A stretch of DNA of 64,000 nucleotides. It comes from Sciscionella marina DSM 45152 (GTDB lineage Bacteria; Actinomycetota; Actinomycetes; Mycobacteriales; Pseudonocardiaceae). Each line of letters starts with the position of its first letter. The first letter of the stretch is position 1. Positions 1 through 7,240 of the stretch are shown piece by piece. A model generated the notes under the pieces. The model was not told the DNA's origin. It saw only the letters and a list, made by a program, of their open reading frames with translations, and searched no databases. The DNA is taken from the NCBI RefSeq assembly GCF_000379465.1, contig NZ_KB905390.1:48117-112116 (forward strand), in the 5' to 3' direction. The position numbers and the translations under genes were made by a program.

Positions 1-442
1 AGTGGTGTAGCTCGTCCCACGGATCCAAATCGCAGTGCTCGAACAAGCACGCGTCGCAGAACCGCTGCTCGGCTTGGCGGGGCTGATACCGGCCGGTGTC
101 CTCACCACACCAGTAGCAGCGCCGCCGCCCCGCCAGCGCCGCCTCCAGGGCCTGCTTGCGGGCCGGTGTCATGGGGCGTACCGGTTTCGCCGCGGCGATC
201 AGGTACAGGTTCGCGTAGTTCACCCGCCCCGACCCCGCGTGCCGCACATACAGCACCGCGACCGGGTCCGCGCCCCCGGGCCGTAACCCGAGCTCGCGGA
301 GCTGGCGGCGGGTCGCCAGCAGCTCCCGCGGTGCCCACCCGTGCGAGAGCAGCGGCAGCCCGTCGTACTCGCCGCGGGTGAACTCCCACCCCGTCGACCA
401 CGGAACCTCGGCCTTGACGATCGGGAACTGTTTCCCCGCCAT
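1..442 (-). CDS. Partial RRQRL-type zinc-binding protein (AICE accessory)
   Basis: The frame opens at ATG 442 and is still open after 147 codons at the left edge, so the C-terminus is missing. Residues 44-49 read TRRQLR, followed by a GLRPGG turn. Cysteine pairs at 109/112 and 129/132 form a probable zinc ribbon. An RRQ(R)L motif with a zinc ribbon marks a small family carried by actinomycete integrative conjugative elements; its biochemical role is unknown. It is the most distal visible gene of the minus-strand operon starting at 2291, 16 bases after the previous stop. Core element genes (replication, FtsK-like transfer, integrase) would lie to the left. The family call is from memory of the motif. 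Confidence 0.75.
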   Translation of the reverse strand, partial: MAGKQFPIVKAEVPWSTGWEFTRGEYDGLPLLSHGWAPRELLATRRQLRELGLRPGGADPVAVLYVRHAGSGRVNYANLYLIAAAKPVRPMTPARKQALEAALAGRRRCYWCGEDTGRYQPRQAEQRFCDACLFEHCDLDPWDELHH

Positions 443-458
443 GACCGAACCCCGCCGG

Positions 459-707
459 TTAGTCCAGATCCGCGGCGGCGATATCGGCCATCCGGGCGAG
501 CCGTCGCCGGATCTCTGCGCGGATCGCGTCGAGCTCGTCGGGCACCACCACCAGTGGCCCGCGTACACGGGTGGGGTGGTCGTGGGACGTGGTGTCCAGA
601 CAGATCCCGGCCCCCGGGCTGAGGTCGAACTTGAACCTGGCGCGCCCGGCTTCAAGGACCCGGCCGATCTCGTCGGGGATCGGTGCGTCGTCGCTGGGGT
701 GCGCCAT
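459..707 (-). CDS. Small hypothetical protein of the integrative element
   Basis: This 82-residue protein is acidic at its N-terminus and ends in an Arg/Ala-rich helix. No catalytic motif, membrane segment or cysteine cluster can be seen, and I do not recognise the family. It starts at ATG 707, one base after the stop of the upstream gene. A GGAGG ribosome binding site lies inside the end of that gene, so the two are translationally coupled. Its place in a tightly packed operon of small genes is the main evidence that it is real. Function is unknown; a role in element maintenance or transfer is a guess from context. Confidence 0.7.
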   Translation of the reverse strand: MAHPSDDAPIPDEIGRVLEAGRARFKFDLSPGAGICLDTTSHDHPTRVRGPLVVVPDELDAIRAEIRRRLARMADIAAADLD

Positions 708-708
708 G

Positions 709-1077
709 TCAGGGCCTCCATCCCGAGTTGATCAGCACGTGGCAGAACCCGATTAGCGGCATGGGTTCGCTCCACTCGCCCAGCTCCGGTAGATCAGCGA
801 CATGCGCGTCAAGCTGGACCATGTCACCGCGGATGAACCCGCGGCACCACAACATCGCCAGCCCCGGACCCGACGAGCCGACCACCCGGACCCTGGGCTG
901 ATCCAAACTGGCGCACCAGGCCAGAAACTTGGCCGTGCCGTCACCGTCCACAGTGATCTCCAGATCTTCTGGGCCGTACGTCGTGCCGAGATGCCGCACT
1001 TCCGGAAGATCCGGGTGCCGTGCCATATGGGCGATCAGGAGCCGCAGGCGGCGCGAGGTTTCGTGCAGGCTCGTCAC
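709..1077 (-). CDS. Hypothetical protein of the integrative element
   Basis: A 122-residue soluble protein starting at GTG 1077, overlapping the previous stop by four bases (GTGA). The N-terminal third is rich in Leu/Arg and likely helical; the rest looks like alternating strands. There is no signal peptide or transmembrane segment, and no motif I can name. Translational coupling on both sides and high codon bias support a real gene. It sits in the middle of the minus-strand operon of the element, which in related AICEs encodes small accessory proteins of unknown role. Confidence 0.7.
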   Translation of the reverse strand: MTSLHETSRRLRLLIAHMARHPDLPEVRHLGTTYGPEDLEITVDGDGTAKFLAWCASLDQPRVRVVGSSGPGLAMLWCRGFIRGDMVQLDAHVADLPELGEWSEPMPLIGFCHVLINSGWRP

Positions 1078-1358
1078 GCCGCCACCCCCAGACCAAGCCG
1101 CGCGGTCGCGGCAAGGTGCTCAGCGCGCCTTCGGTCACGGCGGGCGTACATCTCTTCGTGGCCTTCCTCGGCGATGTTCCCGGCGGCCAGAGCTTCGGCC
1201 GCGCACCGGTGGTGCAGGTCGGCTTTGGCGTGGTACCACTCGGCGAGTACAGCGGGCGGGGCATCCGCGACCGGGCGGTTACGGGCCAGACGGCCCATCT
1301 CGACCAAGGTGGACACCGCCACCGGACGCCGCCACTGCGGGGAATCGGGGACTATCAT
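1074..1358 (-). CDS. Small hypothetical helical protein of the integrative element
   Basis: A 94-residue protein, probably all helical (Ala/Arg/Glu/His-rich), without membrane segments. I chose ATG 1358 because a GGAAAGG ribosome binding site lies about eight bases upstream. The same frame is open to an ATG at 1526 that overlaps the preceding stop as ATGA, which would give a 150-residue product with a basic N-terminal extension. That alternative cannot be excluded. Its own stop overlaps the GTG of the next gene. The family is not recognised. Confidence 0.65.
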   Translation of the reverse strand: MIVPDSPQWRRPVAVSTLVEMGRLARNRPVADAPPAVLAEWYHAKADLHHRCAAEALAAGNIAEEGHEEMYARRDRRRAEHLAATARLGLGVAA

Positions 1359-1522
1359 CGGAATACCTTTCCGGCCATTGCTGGTCATACGGTTCGTGCT
1401 GGTAAGGGACACCCGGTACGGCGGTCGGATCCGCCAAGAACGCACCGCCGTACCGGGGCACAACATCGACAAACTTCGCTTCGCTCGGAACTCGCGGACT
1501 CGTTGGTGAGGGTGTGTGGTGC

Positions 1523-1696
1523 TCATAGCCACGGCACCACCCACAGCGCGATTGCGCAGGGAATCGCGCCACCGACCAGCAGGGCCGGGGTCCACCGCGG
1601 CAGCCGCCGCATCACCCGCACCGGGGCAAGATCGGTTGCCAGCGCCAACAACAGCAGCACCGCCGTCGCCGCGAGCAACCACAACTCGATACTCAT
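1523..1696 (-). CDS. Small two-helix membrane protein of the integrative element
   Basis: A 57-residue protein with two hydrophobic segments (about residues 4-20 and 36-55) separated by a short basic loop, so a small hairpin membrane protein. It starts at ATG 1696, overlapping the previous stop by four bases (ATGA), and its own stop overlaps another ATG at 1526. Small membrane proteins of this size occur in the transfer (Spd-like) regions of actinomycete conjugative elements. A role in spread is inferred from context only; no sequence motif proves it. Confidence 0.65.
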   Translation of the reverse strand: MSIELWLLAATAVLLLLALATDLAPVRVMRRLPRWTPALLVGGAIPCAIALWVVPWL

Positions 1697-2046
1697 GCCC
1701 CCACCGCCCGAAGATATGTCCGTGCCCGGCGACGGTTCCGGACCTGCCACGCCACCGCGTGCAGAAAACCCGTGGTGCGCTTGAGAACCAGATCCCGCTC
1801 CGCGCTCGAATGGCTGGTGATCAGCCCGGCCAGACCGTCGAGCTCGATACGACGCTTGCCCTGCCCGGCGATCGAGACCACCGCGTGCGAAACCTCGTGA
1901 TCCCCAACCCAAGCCAGCGTCAGCTCAACCGAGCCGCGCCGCCACCGGTTCACCAGGAACCCCTCAATACCCTCGGTCCGACCCACCTTGCGCCACTCAT
2001 GGTCAGCAAGCTCGCCGCGAACCATCACCGTCTGCTCGTACATCAC
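1693..2046 (-). CDS. Hypothetical protein of the integrative element
   Basis: A 117-residue protein starting at GTG 2046 (or the next codon, ATG 2043) and overlapping both neighbours by four bases. It has a mixed strand/helix pattern with a basic C-terminus rich in Arg. No catalytic motif or membrane segment is visible and I do not recognise the family. The overlaps (GTGA at 2043-2046 and ATGA at 1693-1696) make it part of a single polycistronic unit with its neighbours. Function unknown. Confidence 0.7.
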   Translation of the reverse strand: MMYEQTVMVRGELADHEWRKVGRTEGIEGFLVNRWRRGSVELTLAWVGDHEVSHAVVSIAGQGKRRIELDGLAGLITSHSSAERDLVLKRTTGFLHAVAWQVRNRRRARTYLRAVGA

Positions 2047-2291
2047 GCTGCCTCCGAATCCTGGGAACCGGTCGCGGCACCCGCGGTACGCGGGAACACG
2101 ACAACCTCACCTGCACGCCGCTCGTCGGCGGCCTCCTTCTCAGCCAGCTGGCGGTCGAACTCGGCAAGCAGCTCCATCACTTCGCTTGCGGCTGCCTCTT
2201 CTGTTTCCGGGGTCAGTGCCTCGTCTTCATCGAGGAGCAGCCGCCACGGCTGGACCGGAGTAAGGGCTGGCCTGGTCAAACGGGAATTCAC
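2043..2291 (-). CDS. Small acidic hypothetical protein, first gene of the element operon
   Basis: An 82-residue protein with an acidic central stretch and a helical segment rich in Glu/Ala/Leu (about residues 30-60). It starts at GTG 2291 with an AAGGAG ribosome binding site, and it is the first gene of the minus-strand operon. The 160-base divergent region upstream carries CTAGCGCTAG palindromes and direct repeats next to an XRE regulator, so the operon is probably repressed or activated from there. The family is not recognised. Confidence 0.7.
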   Translation of the reverse strand: MNSRLTRPALTPVQPWRLLLDEDEALTPETEEAAASEVMELLAEFDRQLAEKEAADERRAGEVVVFPRTAGAATGSQDSEAA

Positions 2292-2321
2292 GGTGTCTCC
2301 TTGGTGTTCATGTCGCTAACA

Positions 2322-2418
2322 CTAGCGCTAGAACAAGCGATAAAACAAGCGATACGTCAGCCGCGAGAATGCCCGTCAGAACTGGCGCGCTGGTAAATCA
2401 GAAGTTCTAGCGCTAGAA
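2322..2418. promoter_or_regulatory. Divergent operator region with CTAGCGCTAG palindromes and direct repeats
   Basis: The palindrome CTAGCGCTAG occurs at 2322-2331 and again at 2407-2416. The second copy extends to a perfect 14-bp palindrome, TTCTAGCGCTAGAA (2405-2418). Next to the first copy, AACAAGCGATA is repeated directly at 2332-2342 and 2344-2354. The sites lie between the minus-strand element operon and the plus-strand XRE gene, so they are probable operators for one of the two XRE proteins. The repeats are seen directly; binding is inferred. Confidence 0.6.
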
Positions 2419-2453
2419 TTAGCGCTGGTCATGGCTTGGATTAGGGAGGTTCA

Positions 2454-2780
2454 GTGCAAGAGAACTGGGAAGCTGTCGCTGAGGCGATAAACACTCGAAT
2501 GGGTGAGTTGGACCTGAGTCAGCAAGACCTTGCGGTGCGGTCTCAGGTGTCGTCGGCAACCCTCCGCGGTATCCAGCGCAACTACGGGACTTACAGGCCG
2601 TCGCGGCGAACCCTCGCCGCGGTGTCGGCTGCGCTGAACTGGCCGCGTGAGTACCTCGGTGCGGTTGCTGACGGGGAGACTCCGGAAGGCGGTGGGCCGC
2701 TCGATGAGCTTCGGAACGAGGTTCGCGAGCTTCGGGAGCGAGTCGAACGCCTCGAAACCGGCAGCGGCCGGGACCGGTAG
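2454..2780 (+). CDS. XRE-family helix-turn-helix regulator
   Basis: A 108-residue protein starting at GTG 2454 with a GGGAGG ribosome binding site at 2444-2449. Residues about 8-72 form a lambda-repressor-type helix-turn-helix (LSQQDLAVRS, then recognition-helix residues SSATLRGIQR). Residues 83-101 form a short Leu/Arg/Glu coiled coil, probably for dimerisation. It is divergent from the element operon and flanked by palindromic operators, the layout of an excision/transfer switch. Which promoters it controls is inferred from position. Confidence 0.85.
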   Translation: MQENWEAVAEAINTRMGELDLSQQDLAVRSQVSSATLRGIQRNYGTYRPSRRTLAAVSAALNWPREYLGAVADGETPEGGGPLDELRNEVRELRERVERLETGSGRDR

Positions 2781-2877
2781 GGCCAACCGCTGGTGGGAGG
2801 TCTTCGTGTTCGCTGTCATGGTTAAAGCATCGCCAGGATTCGGAGACGTCCACACCACGTTTCCGAGGATTCTTGTG

Positions 2878-2924
2878 AACGTCCTCACTCCTGTTGTAAC
2901 GTCCGAAGTGTCCCCGAAACGTCC
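2878..2924 (+). promoter_or_regulatory. Three AACGTCC direct repeats at exact 20-bp spacing
   Basis: AACGTCC occurs at 2878-2884, 2898-2904 and 2918-2924, exactly two helical turns apart, and a related GACGTCC lies at 2845-2851. The array ends 18 bases before the start of the XRE/PLD-like gene at 2943. This iteron-like arrangement suggests cooperative binding on one face of the DNA, most likely autoregulation by that gene product. Repeats are seen directly; function is inferred. Confidence 0.6.
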
Positions 2925-2942
2925 CGAGGGGCGGTACGCCAG

Positions 2943-3683
2943 ATGACGAATGACCGGCTCAGGGCCGCCATGCTCGCGGCCGGACTGACCGTAGAGGACG
3001 TTTCCTCGCGGGTCGGTCCTGACGTGAAGACAGTTGAGCGGTGGATCCGTGATGAGAGCCGCGTGCCCCACCGAACTACGCGTCACAAGGTGGCAACCCT
3101 GCTGACCGTCGACGAGGTGCACCTTTGGCCGTCGCTTGCCGGTGATGTTCGAACCCCGCCACCGTCAGAGACCGAGCTCGTGCAGGTGTACCCAAACCGC
3201 TCGAAGGTGCCGCCCACAGTGTGGTCGGAGCTGGTGGAGGGCGCGACCGAGAACGTTGATGTGCTGTTCTACTCCGGGACCTTCCTCGTTGAGCAGTACA
3301 ACTTCCTGCCCGCGATGCGAGCAGGGGCGGCCGGGGGGATGCGGGTCCGGTGCTGTGTCGGCGATGAGACCTCAAGTGGTGTCATCGCCCGGGCGCTCGA
3401 GGAGGGGACCACCGGGGGGCTTGAGGGGCGGGTCCAGCTCGTACGCCGGTACATGCAGGAGATTGCCGGGCTTACCGGCATCGAGGTCCGGACGCATGGC
3501 ACGCCGCTGTACAACTCGATCTACCGATTCGACGATCAGATGCTCGTGAACCCGCATTCGTACGGGTCGCTCGCCGGACAGAATCCGGTGTTGCATCTCC
3601 GTCGCCTGGATGGTGGTCTGATGTGGGAGAACTACATGCGCTCGTTCGAACGCGTGTGGTCGCAGGCGGTACCCGAAGAATAA
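2943..3683 (+). CDS. XRE-family regulator with C-terminal PLD-like (DUF5919-type) domain
   Basis: A 246-residue protein starting at ATG 2943. Residues about 5-58 form an XRE-like helix-turn-helix. Residues about 75-240 form an alpha/beta domain resembling the phospholipase-D-like fold often annotated DUF5919. I see no canonical HKD motif, so catalysis is doubtful. In actinomycete integrative elements this protein is often followed by a NUDIX hydrolase, as here (stop 3683, next start 3688). The pair may sense or clean a nucleotide-like signal, but that is a guess. Three phased AACGTCC repeats upstream suggest tight self-regulation. Confidence 0.75.
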   Translation: MTNDRLRAAMLAAGLTVEDVSSRVGPDVKTVERWIRDESRVPHRTTRHKVATLLTVDEVHLWPSLAGDVRTPPPSETELVQVYPNRSKVPPTVWSELVEGATENVDVLFYSGTFLVEQYNFLPAMRAGAAGGMRVRCCVGDETSSGVIARALEEGTTGGLEGRVQLVRRYMQEIAGLTGIEVRTHGTPLYNSIYRFDDQMLVNPHSYGSLAGQNPVLHLRRLDGGLMWENYMRSFERVWSQAVPEE

Positions 3684-3687
3684 GGCG

Positions 3688-4170
3688 GTGGCCGTGCCAC
3701 GGGTTGACTACATCGATGATCCGGACGCACCCGCGATCAACAGTGTCGTGCCGTCGGTGGTCTGTGTGGTGCGCGATGAGCTCGGTCGGGTGCTCATGAT
3801 CCATAAGGTCGACAACGACCTGTGGGCTCTGCCTGGCGGCGGGCACGATCCGGGGGAGAGCATTGTGGAGACGGTTGTGCGCGAGGTTCGGGAAGAGACC
3901 GGCGTAGAGGTCGAGGTGACGAACCTGACCGGCACCTACACGAACCCGAACCACCGCATGGCCTACGCGGACGGGGAAGTGCGTCAGCAGTTCTCTTTGT
4001 GCTTCACGGCTCGACAAGTCGGCGGCGCACCCCGCAAAGACGGCACGGAGAGCAAGGCCGTTCGCTGGGTGGACCTGGCTGACCTGCCGTCGTTGAACAT
4101 TCACCCCTCGATGCGCATGCGGATCGAGCACGCCGTTGACGATTCGCGGCGGATGCCCTACCTCGGCTGA
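3688..4170 (+). CDS. NUDIX hydrolase
   Basis: A 160-residue protein with a complete NUDIX box at residues 51-73 (G51, E57, then REVREETGV at 65-73), fitting GX5EX7REUXEEXGU. The fold therefore hydrolyses a nucleoside diphosphate linked to another group; the substrate cannot be told from sequence. The start is GTG 3688, four bases after the upstream stop; GTG 3694 is possible. It is co-oriented and probably co-transcribed with the XRE/PLD-like gene. NUDIX genes are frequent cargo of AICEs, where they have been suggested to influence mobile-element activation. Confidence 0.9.
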   Translation: MAVPRVDYIDDPDAPAINSVVPSVVCVVRDELGRVLMIHKVDNDLWALPGGGHDPGESIVETVVREVREETGVEVEVTNLTGTYTNPNHRMAYADGEVRQQFSLCFTARQVGGAPRKDGTESKAVRWVDLADLPSLNIHPSMRMRIEHAVDDSRRMPYLG

Positions 4171-4745
4171 GTTGCAGAAAGTCGGGACTCGGTACGCTCG
4201 ATGCTTTCCTGGATGATCGGCCGTGCTCGAACCCAGGTGCGGTGCACCGGGTCGTTTTCCGGGTAGCGGTGCAGAATCTCGTCCATGCGCTCACCGAACG
4301 CCAGTCGTTGACCATCCGGGCCGGTGGTGAGGTCTGCGGTGTTGAGCGCGTCGAGCAGCGCTGAGTCTTCGAAGGGGAAGGCCGCGAGCTCGTCGGCGAG
4401 GCCGCGCTCCTCGGCTTCGAACCGCGCCCCGGAGTGGTGCGCCACGAGGTTCACCACTTGTTCGGGCCATGACGACGCTCGAAGGAAGCGCGCACCGTCG
4501 AGCGGGTGAAACCCTGTTTTCGCCAGGTCGGGGGCATACCCGATGTCGTGCAGCCACGCTGCCGTCACCAGGGTGTTGCGCTGATCGATCGGTAGGGCGT
4601 TGGCCAGGTCCGCCGCTCGTGCTGCGACCGCACGAACGTGGTGCCACCGTCGCCCCAGTGGCGCAAGGTGGTGTTCGGCGAGCGCGGCAGCATCATCAGC
4701 GGTCGGCATGGCATCCACGGTACCGAGTCTGGGTGTGGTGGACAT
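4158..4745 (-). CDS. HD-domain phosphohydrolase-like protein
   Basis: A 195-residue protein with the HD signature at residues 66-67 (AAWLHDIGYA), a second HH pair at 103-104 and a likely metal-binding Asp in the ALNTADL stretch near 138. HD proteins usually hydrolyse phosphoesters of nucleotides; the substrate is not known here. I chose ATG 4745 because a GGAGG sits directly upstream; an ATG at 4766 lacks one. Its 3' end overlaps the NUDIX gene by 13 bases in convergent orientation. HD/NUDIX/XRE sets are common at this end of AICEs. Confidence 0.85.
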   Translation of the reverse strand: MSTTPRLGTVDAMPTADDAAALAEHHLAPLGRRWHHVRAVAARAADLANALPIDQRNTLVTAAWLHDIGYAPDLAKTGFHPLDGARFLRASSWPEQVVNLVAHHSGARFEAEERGLADELAAFPFEDSALLDALNTADLTTGPDGQRLAFGERMDEILHRYPENDPVHRTWVRARPIIQESIERTESRLSATQPR

Positions 4746-4948
4746 AGATTCCTCCGTGTGGCTCATGAAGATGAAACGGGGCGGGCGGACCCGAGCTGTG
4801 CCCCAGTGCATCGGCCGACAGCGATACCTGTAGCCTTGCTCGCGCGGGCCGCTGCCGAGCGCGGTGGAGCCCGCGATGACAGCGAACTGAAGTCGAGCAG
4901 GAGGGTGGCCCATGGTGCTGTACGAGCACGCATCACCCGCTGCTGGGC

Positions 4949-4969
4949 GTAGCAGGATGTGTAGCAGGA
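4949..4969 (+). repeat. GTAGCAGGA direct repeat near att
   Basis: GTAGCAGGA occurs at 4949-4957 and 4961-4969, 12 bases apart. It lies in the 337-base non-coding segment between the HD gene and the tRNA fragment. Short direct repeats at this place are often arm-type sites for the element integrase or excisionase; that role is inferred. Confidence 0.4.
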
Positions 4970-4976
4970 ACGCTGC

Positions 4977-5074
4977 GGGACGTCTGGGACGGACCGGCGC
5001 GGCTGGTACTACATGGCAGCTAAGGTGCTGGTCACAACAGGACTGACAGCACATCGGGGGACGCCTGGGACGGA
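4977..5074 (+). repeat. 17-bp direct repeat beside the att site (candidate integrase arm sites)
   Basis: The stretch at 4977-4993 (GGGACGTCTGGGACGGA) recurs at 5058-5074 with one change (T to C), 81 bases apart. The second copy ends nine bases before the tRNA-derived sequence. Paired arm sites beside a tRNA att core are typical for tyrosine integrases. The integrase itself is outside the window, so the role is inferred. Confidence 0.5.
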
Positions 5075-5082
5075 GACAGCCC

Positions 5083-5129
5083 GACTCATAACCCAGAGGT
5101 CGCAGGTTCGAATCCTGTCCCCGCTACCA
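5083..5129 (+). other. att site: 3' fragment of a tRNA gene with CAU anticodon loop
   Basis: The sequence reads as an anticodon loop CTCATAA (5085-5091), variable region, a T arm (GCAGG TTCGAAT CCTGT), an acceptor 3' strand, discriminator A 5126 and CCA (5127-5129). The matching 5' half (AGCGGGG acceptor, D arm) is absent; upstream DNA does not pair with the anticodon stem. This is the hallmark of a site created by integration into the 3' end of a tRNA gene, probably elongator tRNA-Met. The intact tRNA should be at the other end of the element, left of the window. Confidence 0.75.
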
Positions 5130-5135
5130 ATTGAA

Positions 5136-5176
5136 ATCGGGCCTCCCGGAAATATCCGGGAGGCCCGATTTTTTTT
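5136..5176 (+). terminator. Rho-independent terminator of the tRNA locus
   Basis: A 14-bp perfect stem (5136-5149 with 5156-5169), loop of six bases, followed by a run of eight T (5169-5176). It directly follows the CCA end of the tRNA fragment, so it is the native terminator of the tRNA gene that the element captured. Confidence 0.9.
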
Positions 5177-5179
5177 GTG

Positions 5180-5717
5180 TCCTCGTTTGTGTTCGTTCCC
5201 AGAAAAGCTGGCACGTCTGTCTTTCCGAACGGATTGTTCGCTCCGAAAAACTCTCTTGCGAAAAACCCGGCCGCATGCCATTGGACGAGCGTGTCAGGGA
5301 TTAGTGTCGAACGTCCGGCTCGCGTTCCGCGGAGCCATCACGGATCACCGTATTGGTGGTTACGGATAGAGAAGAGGGCGTCCGAGTAATGGGATGCACC
5401 TGTTCGAGTTCATTCACCACCCGATTGGCCTAAGAAACTCCGCCTGTTACGATGAATGGACGATAGCAACTCTACTGTGTGTAGAATAGCCTTGGGACGA
5501 TTTGCCGCGTTACATCCCGCCCGTGTTCATTTCTCTGTCGGTAACACCACTTTTCGGATAGGGCATCGAAATGGGGTGCTCCGGGCCACTTTGTGTTCCC
5601 GGGCTTTCTTGATAATTTCCTGTCCGCTCTCGTCCAGCCATTGGTCTATGCACTGAGTCGGCGGGAATGGTGCGCTTTGGCGGGGGCAATCTTCCAGGTC
5701 ATGCGAAAGGAATATTG
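5180..5717. other. Non-coding stretch between att site and secreted protein gene
   Basis: About 540 bases of lower GC than the surroundings. No reading frame has coding-like codon use in any of the six frames, and I see no RNA gene or strong repeat. It probably holds the promoter of the secreted protein gene at 5718; a TAGAAT at 5482-5487 is a weak -10 candidate without a good -35. Confidence 0.5.
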
Positions 5718-6617
5718 ATGCGCGGAAAGCTCCTGGCCACCAGTGGTGTGGCCGGTGTCGTCGCGGCTGCGGCGATCTTCGCGGCCACTGCACCCGCAGC
5801 GGCGGCCACAGCGAAGCCGGGTCACGGTTCCGCTTATGGTGCCGAGGCCGAAGTCAAGCTGCTCCCCGGAGTCCTGGGTGGTGTACATGTCGGCACCGGC
5901 AAGATGGCCGCGTCGAGCACGGACGGCAAGACCAAGAACGAGGTCGTCGGCGCCAAGCTCAAGCCGATCATCAACGCCTCCGTGGTCTCGAGCTCGAGCA
6001 AGCACGACACCGAGTCGGGCAAGGTGACCTCCTCCGCGAAGGTCGTCAACGCCACGCTCCCGCTGCTCAAGGGCCTCGTCGGCAAGACGCCGGAGGCCTC
6101 GGTGATCACCTCGAAGTGCGTCGCCACGAGCAAGGGCATCACCGGTAGCTCGAACCTCGCGAACCTCGACCTCGGCAAGCTCGGGAACATCCACGCGGGC
6201 ACCCCGAACCTGAAGATCGAGATCCCCGAGGTCGCGAAGATCGTCGCGAACGAGCAGGTCAAGAACTCCGACGGCTCTCTGACGGTGAACGCGCTGCACG
6301 TGCAGCTGCTCGGCGGCAAGGTGACCAAGGCGCTCGGCAGCGGCGACATCGTGCTGGCCTCCTCCACCTGCGGCAAGGCGACCGACTCGAAGCCGAACCC
6401 GCCGACGGACAAGCCGAAGCCCCCGACGACCACCCCGCCGCACCACGGTGGCGGTGACCACAACGGTGGCGGCAACAACGGCGGTGGCGACCACAACGGT
6501 GATGGCTCGAACGGCGGTGACAACGGCGCGACCGCCCCGGGCACCCCGCAGGTCAGCGTCGTGCCGAAGGGCGCGCCGGAGACCGGTGACGGCAGCCTCG
6601 CGGCCGTGGCAGGCTGA
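5718..6617 (+). CDS. Secreted choice-of-anchor P family protein
   Basis: A 299-residue exported protein. Residues 1-30 are a signal peptide (basic start, Ala/Val-rich core, AAAATA-type cleavage region). The next 200 residues are a beta-rich domain with two Cys (TSKC, SSTC) typical of the actinobacterial choice-of-anchor P family, then a Pro/Lys linker and Gly/Asn/His/Asp-rich repeats. The C-terminus ends APETGDG plus ten residues, resembling a sortase signal but without a membrane anchor. I start at ATG 5718 because GAAAGG precedes it. A class F sortase begins six bases after its stop, so the two probably act together at the cell surface; that link is inferred. Confidence 0.8.
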   Translation: MRGKLLATSGVAGVVAAAAIFAATAPAAAATAKPGHGSAYGAEAEVKLLPGVLGGVHVGTGKMAASSTDGKTKNEVVGAKLKPIINASVVSSSSKHDTESGKVTSSAKVVNATLPLLKGLVGKTPEASVITSKCVATSKGITGSSNLANLDLGKLGNIHAGTPNLKIEIPEVAKIVANEQVKNSDGSLTVNALHVQLLGGKVTKALGSGDIVLASSTCGKATDSKPNPPTDKPKPPTTTPPHHGGGDHNGGGNNGGGDHNGDGSNGGDNGATAPGTPQVSVVPKGAPETGDGSLAAVAG

Positions 6618-6622
6618 ATCTG

Positions 6623-7240
6623 ATGCACGCCAGTACATGGCGGGCAGGACACGGTCGCCAACCGCTCCGGTTGGCGACCGTGTTGCTTGCCCTGGTAGCG
6701 ACGATCACCTTGGCCGGTTGCGGCTCGGGTGACGAGGGCGCGGGCAAATCCGCCGCCAAGGCCGCACCCGCCGCGGCGAAGGGCATGCCCCGTTCGGAAC
6801 CGACCTGGGTGAAGGTGCCCAGCATCGACGCGAACTCCTCGCTGGTGCCGCTCGGGCTGAACAAGGACAAGACGGTCGAGATCCCGCCGGTGAGCCAGCC
6901 GCTGCAGGCGGGCTGGTACAAGTACAGCCCGACCCCGGGGCAGCTGGGCCCCTCGGTGATCCTCGGCCACATCGACGGCAACCACAAGAAGGGCATCTTC
7001 TGGCGGTTGCACGAGATGAAAAAGGGCGCGAAGGTCCTCATCGGCCGCAAGGACGGTTCGGTGGCCACGTTCATCGTGAACAAGACCAAGCAGATCCCGA
7101 AGACGTCCTTCCCGAGCAAAGAGGTCTACGGCAACACCCCGGACTCCCAGGTCCGGCTGATCACCTGTGGCGGGGAGTTCGACGCCAGTAAACGCAGCTA
7201 CAAGGACAACACCATCGTCTACGGCCAGCTGCAGCAGTGA
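6623..7240 (+). CDS. Class F sortase, lipoprotein-like
   Basis: A 205-residue transpeptidase-like protein. A basic N-terminus and hydrophobic core end in LAGC, a lipobox with Cys33, so it is probably lipid-anchored outside the membrane. The sortase domain spans about 60-205 with the catalytic triad visible: His116 in GHID, Cys182 in LITCGG and Arg191 in KRSYKDN. Sortases of this class join or trim surface proteins. It lies six bases after the choice-of-anchor P gene, its likely substrate. Its stop abuts the convergent PAP2/kinase gene with no gap. Confidence 0.9.
   Translation: MHASTWRAGHGRQPLRLATVLLALVATITLAGCGSGDEGAGKSAAKAAPAAAKGMPRSEPTWVKVPSIDANSSLVPLGLNKDKTVEIPPVSQPLQAGWYKYSPTPGQLGPSVILGHIDGNHKKGIFWRLHEMKKGAKVLIGRKDGSVATFIVNKTKQIPKTSFPSKEVYGNTPDSQVRLITCGGEFDASKRSYKDNTIVYGQLQQ

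Noticed and set aside
5000..5129. Complete tRNA gene at the element edge
   Set aside because: The bases 5' of the anticodon loop do not pair with the anticodon stem or acceptor strand; only the 3' part is tRNA sequence.
5456..5656. 66-codon ORF in the gap before the secreted protein
   Set aside because: Codon use is unlike genes here, there is no ribosome binding site, and the product has no recognisable features.
5834..7012. 392-codon minus-strand frame opposite the choice-of-anchor P and sortase genes
   Set aside because: Composition follows the complementary strand of recognised genes and no motif is visible.
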